DNA of 64,000 nucleotides from Stenopsyche tienmushanensis (lineage: Eukaryota > Arthropoda > Insecta > Trichoptera > Stenopsychidae), in NCBI GenBank assembly GCA_008973525.1, contig WACJ01000514.1:1-64000 (forward strand). The letters are read 5' to 3'. The translations under genes were made by a program, and so were the position numbers. Shown piece after piece: positions 11,217 to 21,410 of the stretch. Below the pieces are notes generated by a model. It did no database searches, was not told where the DNA came from, and worked only from the letters and a program-made list of their open reading frames with translations. Numbering within the stretch: position 1 is the stretch's first letter; every line of letters begins with the position of its first letter.

Positions 11217-11610
11217 GGGAATCCAATCCCGAACCAAAATTTCGATCCCGAGACTTCGGGATTGCATTAGACCATCCCCATTTTCGTATAACACTATCAA
11301 TATGACTGATAAAATTCCTTTCTGCTGAGACACGATCTATTATATTTTATATCGATATTCCCATTATTAGAGTCGAAGTGTAGTAAATACATCATCGGTA
11401 GGGAAAGGTTAATGTAACAACTTTGAAAAAAATGCATGGACTGTATATATGTATACATAGATTAGACAGTTACTACTTACTACTACTAGACGATTTAGTA
11501 GCCTTCAACGTGGTGAGGTGTATGATTTCTGTTGGATATACATTTCAATCCCGATTTTTTCGGGATTATGTTTACTAATCCCGGGATTCATGAGCACCTA
11601 AGACTGTCCG
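11217..11610 (-). repeat. Repeat family A, copy 2 (both ends kept)
   Basis: Minus-oriented copy that keeps both end types. GGGAATCCAATCCCGA is at the left and CCCGGGATTCATGAGCACCT is at the right. Internally it has the TATCGATATTCCCATTATTA and ATCGGTAGGGAAAGG blocks. Relative to copy 5 it lacks the segment between ACACG and CTATTATATT, so it is an internal deletion derivative. Confidence 0.75.
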
Positions 11611-12505
11611 TTCATAATTATCATAATTTTGATGAACAACATAGGAATATTTGGACATTTTGAAATAAACGTCACATAAGGAATAACAAGGAACTAGTTG
11701 CGTAAATTGGGCGAATAAAATTTAGCATTGGAGTAATTGGTCGCTAATGAAGCAATCTTCTCGGGTTACACGAGGATGCAGCTAGGCTACTGAACGCTGC
11801 TGGGGTCAATTGGATACCTCATCTCTTGCGAACGAGTCGATCTATCTCAATTTTCATTAGCGTGATCTAGATCTTCCGATGCTGGATAATTACATACCGT
11901 ATGCTAATACCGCTTCTAGGATTTCAAACAGTAAACAAAATTCTCTATTCGGGCAGTATGTAATGGCTTCTTATTTGTAAATATAAATCAATTTAAGCCA
12001 AATGGACCAGCATGAGGAGAAAAACAAACACTTCTTTAAATGTTTGTTCGTATTTAAGGCCATTATCTGGTAGCCCAAAAGACGTATTTCGCCGAGGTCT
12101 TCAACACTGGTAGCGTTAAATAATTAGGCGTGCTAATGAATGGCTTGATAAATCATAATGAAAAACTATTATCATGTTGACGACGAGTTGTAGAAAGCTT
12201 GTGTAGCAAGATCTAATACAAATGCTGAAGAAGCATTTGCAATCAAGTCTCGTTTAAAACTCTAAAAATGATGAATACGATCCATATTGAAAGAAACGCT
12301 ATCATATAATTTAACATGGGAATTGATTAATGCAGAAGTTGTGTCATGTATTTTAATAACTTTCTTATTAGCCAATATATGGCAATTTAAGTGTGCCAAT
12401 ATGTAGCTATGGAAATAATTAATAGAGCTTGTCTATTTACAGGTCAATGATCGTATTATTATTCGATATCACATCTCTTATAATTAATCAATACAAAAAT
12501 GGCTA
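11611..12505. other. AT-rich stretch, no gene seen
   Basis: Only short chance frames occur. No repeat found elsewhere in the window was recognised here. Confidence 0.35.
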
Positions 12506-12509
12506 ATGT

Positions 12510-12990
12510 AAATCATCATCATCATCATAGTGCAGCCACAAATAATTCACTGCAGAAATCGGGCCTCTTCAATATCCATTCACAGGAAGGGGTTACATCC
12601 ATCTCGTCTGTATCATAGATTCACCTCCTCGTTCGCTCGATATTGAAGGTAGCATGACCTCCGAGTTTCATTTAGAACGCTCACCAAGTGGGCCACCTGG
12701 ATGAACGTATTGAAGAGCGCTTTCGCAACCGTCTCAATAGGGAATGTGGGAAATCTGTAAAGACTGAGTAATTTTCCTCAGAAGATGGTAGGGATGGTTT
12801 AGGATGAAGTCCTACGTGACGTAAAAATGCATCTCGGATTCGCTATTATACCAATTGAGGGCGTATCCACGTCTATGTGCAACTTACCCCGCGAGCTCGA
12901 GATTGGGTGGTTTCCCATTTCAGGTTGACCCACCCAGTTCAGCGAATACAAACAAAGACAATGGAAGATCGTTGCCAAGTGGAATTATTT
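12510..12990 (+). repeat. Repeat family B, copy 1
   Basis: Starts with an ATC microsatellite (ATCATCATCATCATCATAG) and continues with CTCTTCAATATCCATTCACA, GGTTACATCCATCTCGTCTG, CGCTCGATATTGAAGG, TGGATGAACGTATTGAAG and GGGTGGTTTCCCATTTCAGG. The same order is found at 38812-39320 and in part at 56475-56770, 44740-45150 and (reversed) 52600-52960. A simple-sequence tail at one end suggests a SINE or LINE 3' end read backwards, but no tRNA-like head or reverse transcriptase was found. Confidence 0.65.
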
Positions 12991-13964
12991 CTATGTCGAT
13001 CTTTTGTTCCGTCTGCTCGTTGTTTATCTCGTATTTGTTCTATTCCTTTAGTTTTCCAGCCGCTGGGTCAGTAATGTAGAATGAAAGGTGTCAACATAAT
13101 GAAAATACCCCAAAGGGGTGGGAACCCTCAAAAAATAAGTATTCCTCCGTGAATTTATAATAAATACGTAGCTTTTTATAGTTGCAATGGCCAGAAGCAC
13201 TGAGTAGTATAACGTAACTGTGTGGTTACGTAATGTTTGGTTTTCTTGAAGCGAACCTTAAATCTTCATAAAAAAAAATACAGTATGATTTTTATGAGGC
13301 TTTTCTTAATTCTTAATAAAATTTAATATTGATTGCTTTTCATAGTATTTTTATTAGTCAGACACATAAAGTGAAAGCTATAAAAGTGAGATGACATTTC
13401 TGTAATAGGTTTGATTGGATTCTGAAAAATAAACTTCACATGCTTGTTAAAAAATAAAACAACAGCACATAGTCGAACAAGAAATATGCCAATAATTTAA
13501 AACAGTGAGTAGCCATGATCTTATCAGGTCATGATTTGGATGCATGCATAACGGTTTTATTTTTAAAAAAAAGTAGTCTACAGAAATAAATGTGATATCA
13601 TTGATCTCATATTTAAAAAAACCCCGAATATTTTGCACTTCTTAAGACGTTCAATAAAGTAATAAAAAATACTGCATTGTAATTTTTATTATATACAATA
13701 ACATGAAAGGCGAAAGAATTTTAATATTAATTGACAATAAGAATTACCTGGCTTATGAAAGTAATAAATGAATGATCGATTGATTGTATTTTTTATTAAA
13801 AAAACCCAAACAACTGATTTAATTATTGCATATAAGCTAAAGTTCATACCCTAAAAAAGATTAATAAAAGGGTTTCTTCTTAATTAAAGATACCATTACC
13901 AAAAAGTTTGCTTAATCAGTCTCTGACTGATTCATAATCGAAATTATTCAATATACATTGTAAT

Positions 13965-15048
13965 CAGAGCCGTAACTAGAGTATGATGCGCCCGTGGCAA
14001 GAATCTAAATTGCCCCCCAACTCCTTCTCCCAACAAAAAAAAGGAAAACTAATATATGCAAGTATCCCTTTGGACGCCCAAAATATTCCATTAGGCGCTA
14101 TTTCGTGATATCAAAAAGTTGACCATTTGCCGTTTTTAAAAATGCAGTTTCGAGATAATCTCATTTAATGTTTCAATACGCTAAAACTATCAATTTAAGT
14201 GACTTACTGATCAATCAGTGATTCCAGGCGCATATAATAAACCTTCAGTTTTCTTAAAAAGCTGATTATCTTCAAGTAACTGCTGTTTTTGGGCTGTGCA
14301 AGCTACTATTATCTCAGAAAGAGTCCTTCTGTTCTGCCTCGCTATCCGTGCTTCGTCGATGTTTTTGGCAAATACTTTGCAGTATGTGCCAACAATTATA
14401 TTCAATGCGTTCATTATGGAGCTGTAGCCTTCATTACATACCCCAACAGCAATGTAGGCTGATATTTATACGTGTTAAGCGTTTTGTGCACATTTACTTA
14501 CTTATAAGTGTTTCTCGTTTATATTTCGTACGGATGAAAACGAGCTGGGGGCGCACTGGCGGAGGGGCATAGTCCCCGGTGGTGTTCCACGAGTACCGAA
14601 ACACTTTCATTCGGGTGTCCGAAAAAGACTAATCGGATTGACACTTAAAATGTTTACAAAACAGTTGATTATCTGTAAAATTGGATTAGTGGGAATGAGA
14701 AGTACTTGTTTTCGACCTTTTTGTTGTGATATAGAATCTTATTAAATTTTTCTGGTACATATTATATTTGGATAAGATAAGATTTGAGGTGCTGCGAAGA
14801 CGATATGGAGAGTTATTTGGCGTATCAAGTAGTATCTGCAAACGAAAATGCAAGTGTACCCCATGCAAGATACCAAAAATGACTGCATAATACTGCTAGC
14901 AATACGTTAATGCATTTAGAGTAAAATGGTCAAGTAAAATAAGAACTGCGTGCAGCTCTTAATCGGGTCGGTATTCTGCGTTTTGCGTCCCAAGCCCAGT
15001 TGCGCCCGAAGCAGGCGCCTGCTTTGCCATGCCCTAGTTACGATCCAG
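13965..15048. mobile_element. hAT-type transposon, non-autonomous or decayed
   Basis: Flanked by perfect 8-bp direct repeats ATTGTAAT at 13957-13964 and 15049-15056, the hAT target-duplication length. The ends are short imperfect inverted repeats: CAGAGCCGTAACTAGAG on the left and, reverse-complemented, CTGGATCGTAACTAGGG on the right. Subterminal G/C-rich patches (GCGCCCGTGGCAAG on the left, GGCGCCTGCTTTGCC on the right) mirror each other. The minus-strand frame at 14211-14414 (with IARQNRRTLSEIIVACTAQK) might be a transposase scrap but I cannot confirm it. A truncated relative lies at 2100-2190. Confidence 0.8.
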
Positions 15049-15687
15049 ATTGTAATGATTCCATGATATTAAAAGTATTATCCAATAGAATTTTATAAAT
15101 GGGTTGAAATGTGGGGTCAGGATTGCTTCAATAGCAGCAATAGTATTTCTCCACCTTAATACCGCTTATGCGATTCAATATCATCTGTTGCTACAAACGT
15201 TTTTGAATATATTTTCTTAAATGCATTATGAAATAAATTAAAATACCTGTTTTGTCGGAATCCAATATTCAAATTTCAATATTGCCACCATTAAGCCAAG
15301 GATACTATTAGTGCATATTTTGGTCGTCATACATATATTAAAATTATTGTGTGCAAATTGTTTATTGTATTTCTTTTGATAAAAAGACATATAAATTCGG
15401 TTCTCGCATAACACGATACGTCTATAACACTGTTCATTCAAGATTGTTAATTAAAGTTAAAATTAATCTCACTCCATAATATATTATATATGTCCTAGAA
15501 CAGTGTTTCCTAACCTTTTTAGTCTCGTTACCCCTATAACCTATCAGAGAAACTGATTTTACCCCCCTTTTAAAATTTTGTTGAAGAAAACAACATATAT
15601 AATACATACAAATAGCCTTTATTTATCATGAAATTGCACAAAACTACAGGAAATTACAATTTTAACATACTTCCTTCATTAATTTAA

Positions 15688-15974
15688 CCCCTTCAGTGGA
15701 TATGACGTATATATCCGTCAAGACCAAAGTCCATGCAAAGTGGGTATGACGGATATATCCGCATTGTGAAAGTTAAGCAAACCTCAATAGAAAATGACGG
15801 ATATATCCGATTGCATTGTTGCGTACGTTAAATGTAAGAATGATTCATTTCGGGAACTGACTTGTTCGAGCTTGATGATACTATTTGATGATACTACTTG
15901 ATGATACTATTTTCGTATACTAGATATGACGCGTCACTACGGACACTTAACAATGAATCAAAACGTTGAAAGGA
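15688..15974. mobile_element. piggyBac-type MITE nested in a hAT element
   Basis: Bounded by TTAA at 15684-15687 and 15975-15978. The ends CCCCTTCAGTGG and (reverse-complemented) TCCTTTCAACG are similar. The matching stretch of the second hAT copy (49980-50000) has one short TTAA-containing join where this insert should be, which is an empty-site confirmation. Inside are three near-identical 17-mers, TATGACGGATATATCCG or one-base variants, at 15701, 15745 and 15793, and a 13-bp unit (TTGATGATACTAT) repeated three times in tandem at 15872-15910. It encodes nothing. Confidence 0.85.
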
Positions 15975-16072
15975 TTAATGATGGTTAATGTGAAAGTTGA
16001 AATTGTTTTGCATTTGCAAGTTTTTTTTTAATTTTAGGTTTAGTCCAATTGCGAATACTTTTTTTTAAGAAA

Positions 16073-16265
16073 TCAAAAATCGATTTTTTTACCTGCCAAC
16101 TCCTTGTGAACATTCTCGGAATGTTCTTTAAGTTTGCTCGGTTTCATGTTCTCTGTACCAAGAACTTTATTACATATAACACACTGGGGCTTTTCCATAT
16201 TCCTGTCAACAACATTGTAGAAATGCTTCTTTATACAAGCGCTTTTTTCCAGAAGCAGAAGTCAT
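16073..16265 (-). pseudogene. BED-type zinc-finger end of a hAT transposase
   Basis: On the minus strand, an ATG at 16265 opens MTSASGKKRLYKEAFL. After a one-base shift the frame continues as EKPQCVICNKVLG, then KPSKLKEHSENVH to a stop at 16073. The C-x2-C followed by H-x4-H spacing is that of BED fingers in Buster/ZBED-type hAT transposases, where the finger binds element DNA. The catalytic part is missing here; related sequence encoding more C-terminal segments survives at about 50110-50529. It is a relic that lies inside a bounded hAT element. Confidence 0.75.
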
Positions 16266-16560
16266 TTCACTTAAAATACTGTCACAAATGCGAAAGTGCA
16301 AATTAGTGCTCGAGTAAATTGAAACTGTATCGTCTCCGTCTCTCGTCTCTTCATCCCTCTCCTTGCGAAAAGGATTACTAGAAAGGCATTAGAACACAGT
16401 GAGAGACTTCTTGGAAGAGAGTGCAAGCCATATGACGCTCATCTGTCATTTTATTATTATATCTACATACTGAAAATGAATATTGTCATTACCCCCGCAA
16501 AAAAGCCGTTTTACCCCTCGAGGGGTAATTCCCCCCAGGTTAGGAACCACTGTCCTAGAA

Positions 16561-17477
16561 GGAATGATCCTTTGATGGGATGAAGTTAAAAACTCAAGAG
16601 GGAATTGTAAATGTGCCCTTTATCATAAAATATATAAAAATTTGCATTTTTTTGTAACGTATGCCATAATTTTTTTATGAACTTCGAACCTCCTATAATA
16701 CCATAAATCCGTGTTATACGAGGACCGAATATATACATTCTAATATTGCACAATCGAGTGTTCCCAAATTGAAATACGCGACGCTAACAAATAAATCAGC
16801 CATCGTTTACTTTTTACATTAGATTAGAACTCTTTTAATTAGCACGTATCCATAGGGTGTTCATGGTTTATTTTAGTAGTGTTTTTATATTTTTTAATAG
16901 ATGGCAGCACATGTTTTAAAAATATGTGCTATTTTTGGCGGCTTTTGTATGCAGCTCAATAGAATTTAGCATACAATTGGAGTTTTTAGCATTCGAACTT
17001 ATTCGATTATCGTTCTTGTTAACAATCGAATCTGGTACGACCTAAATACTTAGCTTGTCCAATGTGCACCCCGAAATAGCACGGTGATTACGATGGCTTA
17101 AATTTATTTTTCGTAAATCTATATTCTTATCAACCGGACCAGATGTGCGAGTATAAAGTTCAACGAGGTCCAATGAACGAAATTAAGGTGATTGATTAAT
17201 TACTCGGAGCGATGATTCTCAATCTTTTAATTGAGGATGGTATTACATTTGGTGGCGATAGTTTTGTGCTGGTGGAATTTTTAAATGGATCGTTTCAATT
17301 AGGTTCTTATCGTCGCTTCACAAGTTGCGCATATTCTTTTAATGTGTGTGGTCAATATTTATGATGCCTTTATCTTTATGTATTTTACGAAGCTGTTAAT
17401 CATCAGGCAAGAATATTCTGCAGAACAAAGACTATTAACTTTTAGCCAAGTGTATGTTGAAACTATATCATTCAAGT
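16561..17477. other. AT-rich stretch, no gene seen
   Basis: No motif, terminal repeat or family copy was recognised. Frames are short and lack coding bias. Confidence 0.35.
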
Positions 17478-17790
17478 GAGTGCAAATATGGTTTTCAAAT
17501 TATTATATTAACCTTTTCCTACCGGTGATGTATTTACTACACTTCGACTCTAATAATGCGAATATCGATATGAAATATAATAGATACGGGATTCAGATTT
17601 TCTGTATTCCTCCGTAATATAATTACGAATCACATTAAAGTATTATAGTATATAAGTATTCATCTGCAGCGACGGAAATAAATAATTTGTCGAGAAATCG
17701 GGAATTTTGCGAGTTTTAGTTCGTGTCTCAGCAGAAAGGAATTTTATCAGTCACATTGATGGTGTTATACGAAAATGAAGGCTCACGTGG
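17478..17790 (+). repeat. Repeat family A, copy 3
   Basis: Plus-oriented copy with CCGGTGATGTATTTACTACA, CGATATGAAATATAATAGAT, ATTCCTCCGTAATATAATTA and GGGAATTTTGCGAGTTTTAG. Both GGGATCC-type ends are absent. Confidence 0.8.
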
Positions 17791-18095
17791 AAATGCTCAC
17801 GCATCTTTTAAGTGAAAAACAAATCAGATTTTGATGAAAATCAATACTCGATATATTTTAAAACATGTTATTTGCTCTTAAAGATCAAAGAAAAAATACC
17901 GAAGGGGTCAGAAGTTTGGCGTTTAGGTTGAAGGAAGTAATACTCCCAATCTATATCGCATTTTTCGTGGCCGAAATAAGCATTTTAAGCAGATTTCTTG
18001 ATTTTTCTTACCTTCTGCTGAATGCTGCTCTCAAGACTGATAGTCAATTATGGAGTGGAGAAATTAATACCCTCAACAAAAATGATGTTTAAGTA

Positions 18096-19368
18096 TTAGA
18101 GGTATTATAAATGAATGTCGTTTTTTAAATGAAAGATTTAAATTCTGATATTTTTTTTATTTTGAATAATATTTTACATAATATAATTTCCATCACTAGA
18201 AATAACCCTCCTCCACCTATCTGGCAACATTTTGTTGCTTCTTTCATAAAACATCATCGGCTTTGAATTGAAATAATCTTTTAACCCTTTTTTTATATCA
18301 TCGTATGTTTTATAATTTTTACCGTCCAAATAGTGCTGCATGGACCTAAAGAGATGATAATCCGAAGGAGCGATGTCTGGTGAATACGGAGGATGTCAAA
18401 TTACCTTCCATCCAAGGCTGTCAATTTTTTCCCGCGTTATTTTTGCAGTATGGGGGCGAGTTTTGTCATGCTGTAAAAACACTTGTCTTCGATTCACGAG
18501 AGAGGGTCGTTTTTTTTTAATTTCTGCCGTTAAACGGTCTAATTTCTCACAATAAACTTTTGCATTTATTGTTTGCCGGGTTTAAGAGTTTCGAAATTAA
18601 TAATTCCCTTGCTGTCCCACCAAACAGACAAAAGAACCTTTTTTGTCGTGAATCCGGGCTTCGGGGTTGGTTTTGCTACCTGCCCCTTCGATAGCCATTG
18701 ATTTTTGCATCCGTGGTTAGAGTACAGCACCCATTTCTCATCTCCAGTTATTAAATCATTTAAAAACAGTGTTTCGGATTCCTTTTTCAATAAATCTTCG
18801 CATGCGTGTATGCGCTCGCCCAGATTCTCTTCGCTTAGCGCGTGCGGTACCCATCTTCCTTTTATCCACGTCTTCCCGATTTTTTTAAAATGTTTTTTAC
18901 ACTCGACCATGAGCATCCAAGTTTGTCCTCAATTTTTTCTATGGAAGCCGTAGGATCACTTTCAATTTCAGCAGTCAGTATGGCGGGAGCCACCTCACAT
19001 GGTCTTCCACTTCCAGGGCTATTCTTCAGATCAAAATTTCCAGATCGAAATTTTTTAAACCATCTTTGACACTTGCGAACATCTAAAATATCGCCCAGTA
19101 TGCCACAAATATTTTTAGTGGCAACCACTGCAGTTTTTTCTTGATAAAATGATAAAGCATTGAATAACGGAAAAATTCTTCGTTCGGCGAAAATTGATTC
19201 ATTGTAAAATGGGTTGTTAAATTTGAATTTAACAAACCACAATTTATTCTTGACAAGTATGGTCACCGAGAGAGCATAAAACACGACGTGAAAAAGCAAC
19301 AGCCGAAGCACAACTAACCCTCAAAAACGGTCAACAATAGAAACGACATTCATTTTTACTACCTCTAA
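18096..19368 (-). mobile_element. Mariner-family transposon, full-length but inactive
   Basis: The inverted ends are TTAGAGGTATTATAAATG (left) and, reverse-complemented from the right, TTAGAGGTAGTAAAAATG; both continue into AATGTCGTTT. TA target duplications are at 18094-18095 and 19369-19370. Length is about 1.27 kb, as for complete mariners. The ends differ from those of 6453-7670, so this is a separate lineage. It encodes a broken transposase on the minus strand. Confidence 0.9.
18250..19311 (-). pseudogene. Mariner transposase with at least two frameshifts
   Basis: The first segment (19311-18862) holds the helix-turn-helix region, with RKCQRWFKKFRSGNFDLKN, SGRPCEV and a second helix set (SIEKIEDKLGCSWSSVKNIL). 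A frame change near 18870-18910 leads to 18916-18566, which contains RWVPHALSEENLGERIHACE, then DLITGDEKWVLYSN with the first catalytic Asp and a VLLSVWWDSKG block. That frame stops right after LKPGK at 18566, where relatives continue, so a second indel is likely. The next catalytic segment, LQHDKTRPHTAK, is visible near 18480-18440 in another frame. Long surviving frames suggest it is younger than the other mariners here. Confidence 0.88.
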
Positions 19369-19379
19369 TATATAAAACA

Positions 19380-20290
19380 TAAACATGTAATGCAGTGCAG
19401 TTCAACAATGCTTCTTTATGATACATTAATCTGTATTAAAATGAGGAATTTGCCCTGTTCAAGTGTCGCCGATTAGTTACGTATTGAAATACAATTTTAA
19501 TGATTCATAATTCAATTCAAGCAATAGACAAAGAAACTATTGTCCCAACATAGTAGTAAAAATAAGAATTCAACAACTTTTAACCTAATAAATACTAAGA
19601 TAATCATTAAATTAGGGCAGGGCAACTTACGAGAGAATTTTTTTGCAATAATTATTTAAAAATCATCAGGAAAATCCCTTAAGAATATCATTTAAATTTA
19701 AGAATAATATTATTTATAGAACCTTGTATATCATGGTTCAAAAATGAAGCATTTTTTGATAGTTGAAAGTATTATGGAATATTGTTGAAATGTTTTGCAA
19801 ACACCGTGTGGCCTATTGGCGCTGGATGCTGAAGCGCGACCGTCAGAATGGCTGAATGCAATCGTTAGTCGTTTACTGATCATCTTCTTTGAGTGGAATG
19901 TGTCGCCGTTTTAATAGTTGTGAGTTACTTTTTTAATGAATGTAATGTCAAGCTTCTTCCTTGAGAGACCTGCAAACCATAAAAGCCTTCGATGATCGAT
20001 CGCCTAAGAGTTTCTGCCAAAAAATGTCATGTGTTATTCACGTGTGTTGGAATTATCGCAGACGATATGAAACGTATCTTGTTTTTGTTGAATTCTCATT
20101 CAAATGAAAATTGTGAAAATCTTCTTTATCAAGAGGACGATGATAAGAAAAGTGTCCTTATTTAATTGATCCATTGACTCTTTACATTGTCGGTTGTGAT
20201 ATTTGTGTTATAAAACTAAAATAATCATATTTAAAAAATATCATATCCAAATTTAAATTTATGTGAAAGACGTCGGAAATCTATTGATCG
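19380..20290. other. AT-rich stretch, no gene seen
   Basis: No recognisable gene or repeat was found between the mariner and the next MITE. Confidence 0.35.
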
Positions 20291-20297
20291 ATCTTAA

Positions 20298-20429
20298 CAC
20301 ATTACCGTCGGGTTAAGTCTATGCGCGTCTTTCGTCTACTATCAGCAGACGCAGTTATACGTCTTTAGTCATGTGATTCATTGGCTTTAGAAAAAAAGAC
20401 AATGTTATGCATAACCCGAGGGGAATGTG
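20298..20429. mobile_element. piggyBac-type MITE
   Basis: A 132-bp element flanked by TTAA at 20294-20297 and 20430-20433. The terminal inverted repeats are CACATTACCGTCGGGTTA and CACATTCCCCTCGGGTTA, which match at 16 of 18 positions. It encodes nothing. The high TIR identity suggests a relatively recent insertion. Confidence 0.85.
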
Positions 20430-20958
20430 TTAAAATAAGTTTCTTTAACTGAATCGGCAATCTTCCCCAATTGGGAATAAATATGGATTTTATGAAGAAT
20501 TCAGTCAAGGCCACGTACAAAAATGGTTTGATGTATCCAAATAACCTGTTTCTACAGTTGATATCTGTTGACCCCCAAGTCTTTATAGCATAAATCTATA
20601 ATCACCAAAATACCAGATTGGAAATTCAAATTCTTACCCAAATCATATGTTGGCATAAATGCCAAATAATAAACAGAACACTTTTGCATCGTTTTCATTA
20701 TTTAAAATAATAAATGGCACTCCCCAACCTTTTTACACGCGAACCTTATATAATATTTATTTTATCTTATATTGTGACAGTTGGACATGACTATAACTAA
20801 CAAATTTAACAAAAACAATGTTTTTTTTTAAACAAATTAAATATAAACTTGGATTTGTAAGGATTATAAATGGCGGGCAAGCAAATATAGCATCTAAGAC
20901 TGTGAAGATTTTAAATTAGCTCATTTTTCAAGGGGTCATTTGTTCTTTTCTCATAAGT

Positions 20959-21410
20959 AGGGATCCCGGACAGTTTTAGGTGCTCATGAATCCCAGGATT
21001 AGTAAAAGTAATCCCGAAAAAATCAGGATTGAAATTTTTATCTAACAGAAATCATACACCTCACCAGCACGATGAAGGCTACTAAATCGAGACATTCCCG
21101 ACGCAATTTGGACGCTTGGAAACAGTAGCGTAACTATTAATTGGTGAGCTTAAGCGACTCCTAGGGGCAGTAACTGTCTAATCTATGTATACATATATAG
21201 AGTGCATATATGTTTTTCAAATTGTTATATTAACTTTTCCCTACCGGTGATGTATTTACTACACCTCGACTCTAATAATGGGAATATCGATATGAAATAT
21301 AATAGAAACGGAGTTCAGAATTTTTGTATTCCTCCGTAATATAATTACGAATCACATCAAAGTATTACAGTATATACAGTGTGGAGGCTGAGCGTGCATT
21401 TTCGTGTAAT
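20959..21410 (+). repeat. Repeat family A, copy 4, with a scrap of hAT transposase sequence
   Basis: Begins AGGGATCCCGGACAGTTTTA and GTGCTCATGAATCCC, then runs through the CTACCGGTGATGTATTTACT, CGATATGAAATATAATAGA and ATTCCTCCGTAATATAATTA blocks. Near 21388 it ends in GAGGCTGAGCGTGCATTTTC, which is the same sequence that encodes the hAT C-terminal motif in copy 6 (29690-29710). The copy is therefore joined to transposase sequence by an internal deletion. Confidence 0.8.

Larger units (their letters stand above)
15501..16552 (-). mobile_element. hAT transposon (BED-finger/Buster-like), carrying a nested MITE
   Basis: The ends CAGTGTTTCCTAACCT and (right, reverse-complemented) CAGTGGTTCCTAACCT form clear inverted repeats. 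Perfect 8-bp target duplications TCCTAGAA lie at 15493-15500 and 16553-16560. The minus strand keeps the N-terminal zinc-finger part of a hAT transposase, while the catalytic remainder has been lost, so it is a deletion derivative. A TTAA-flanked MITE is inserted at 15688-15974. A second copy of the element lies at about 49955-50560. Confidence 0.9.
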
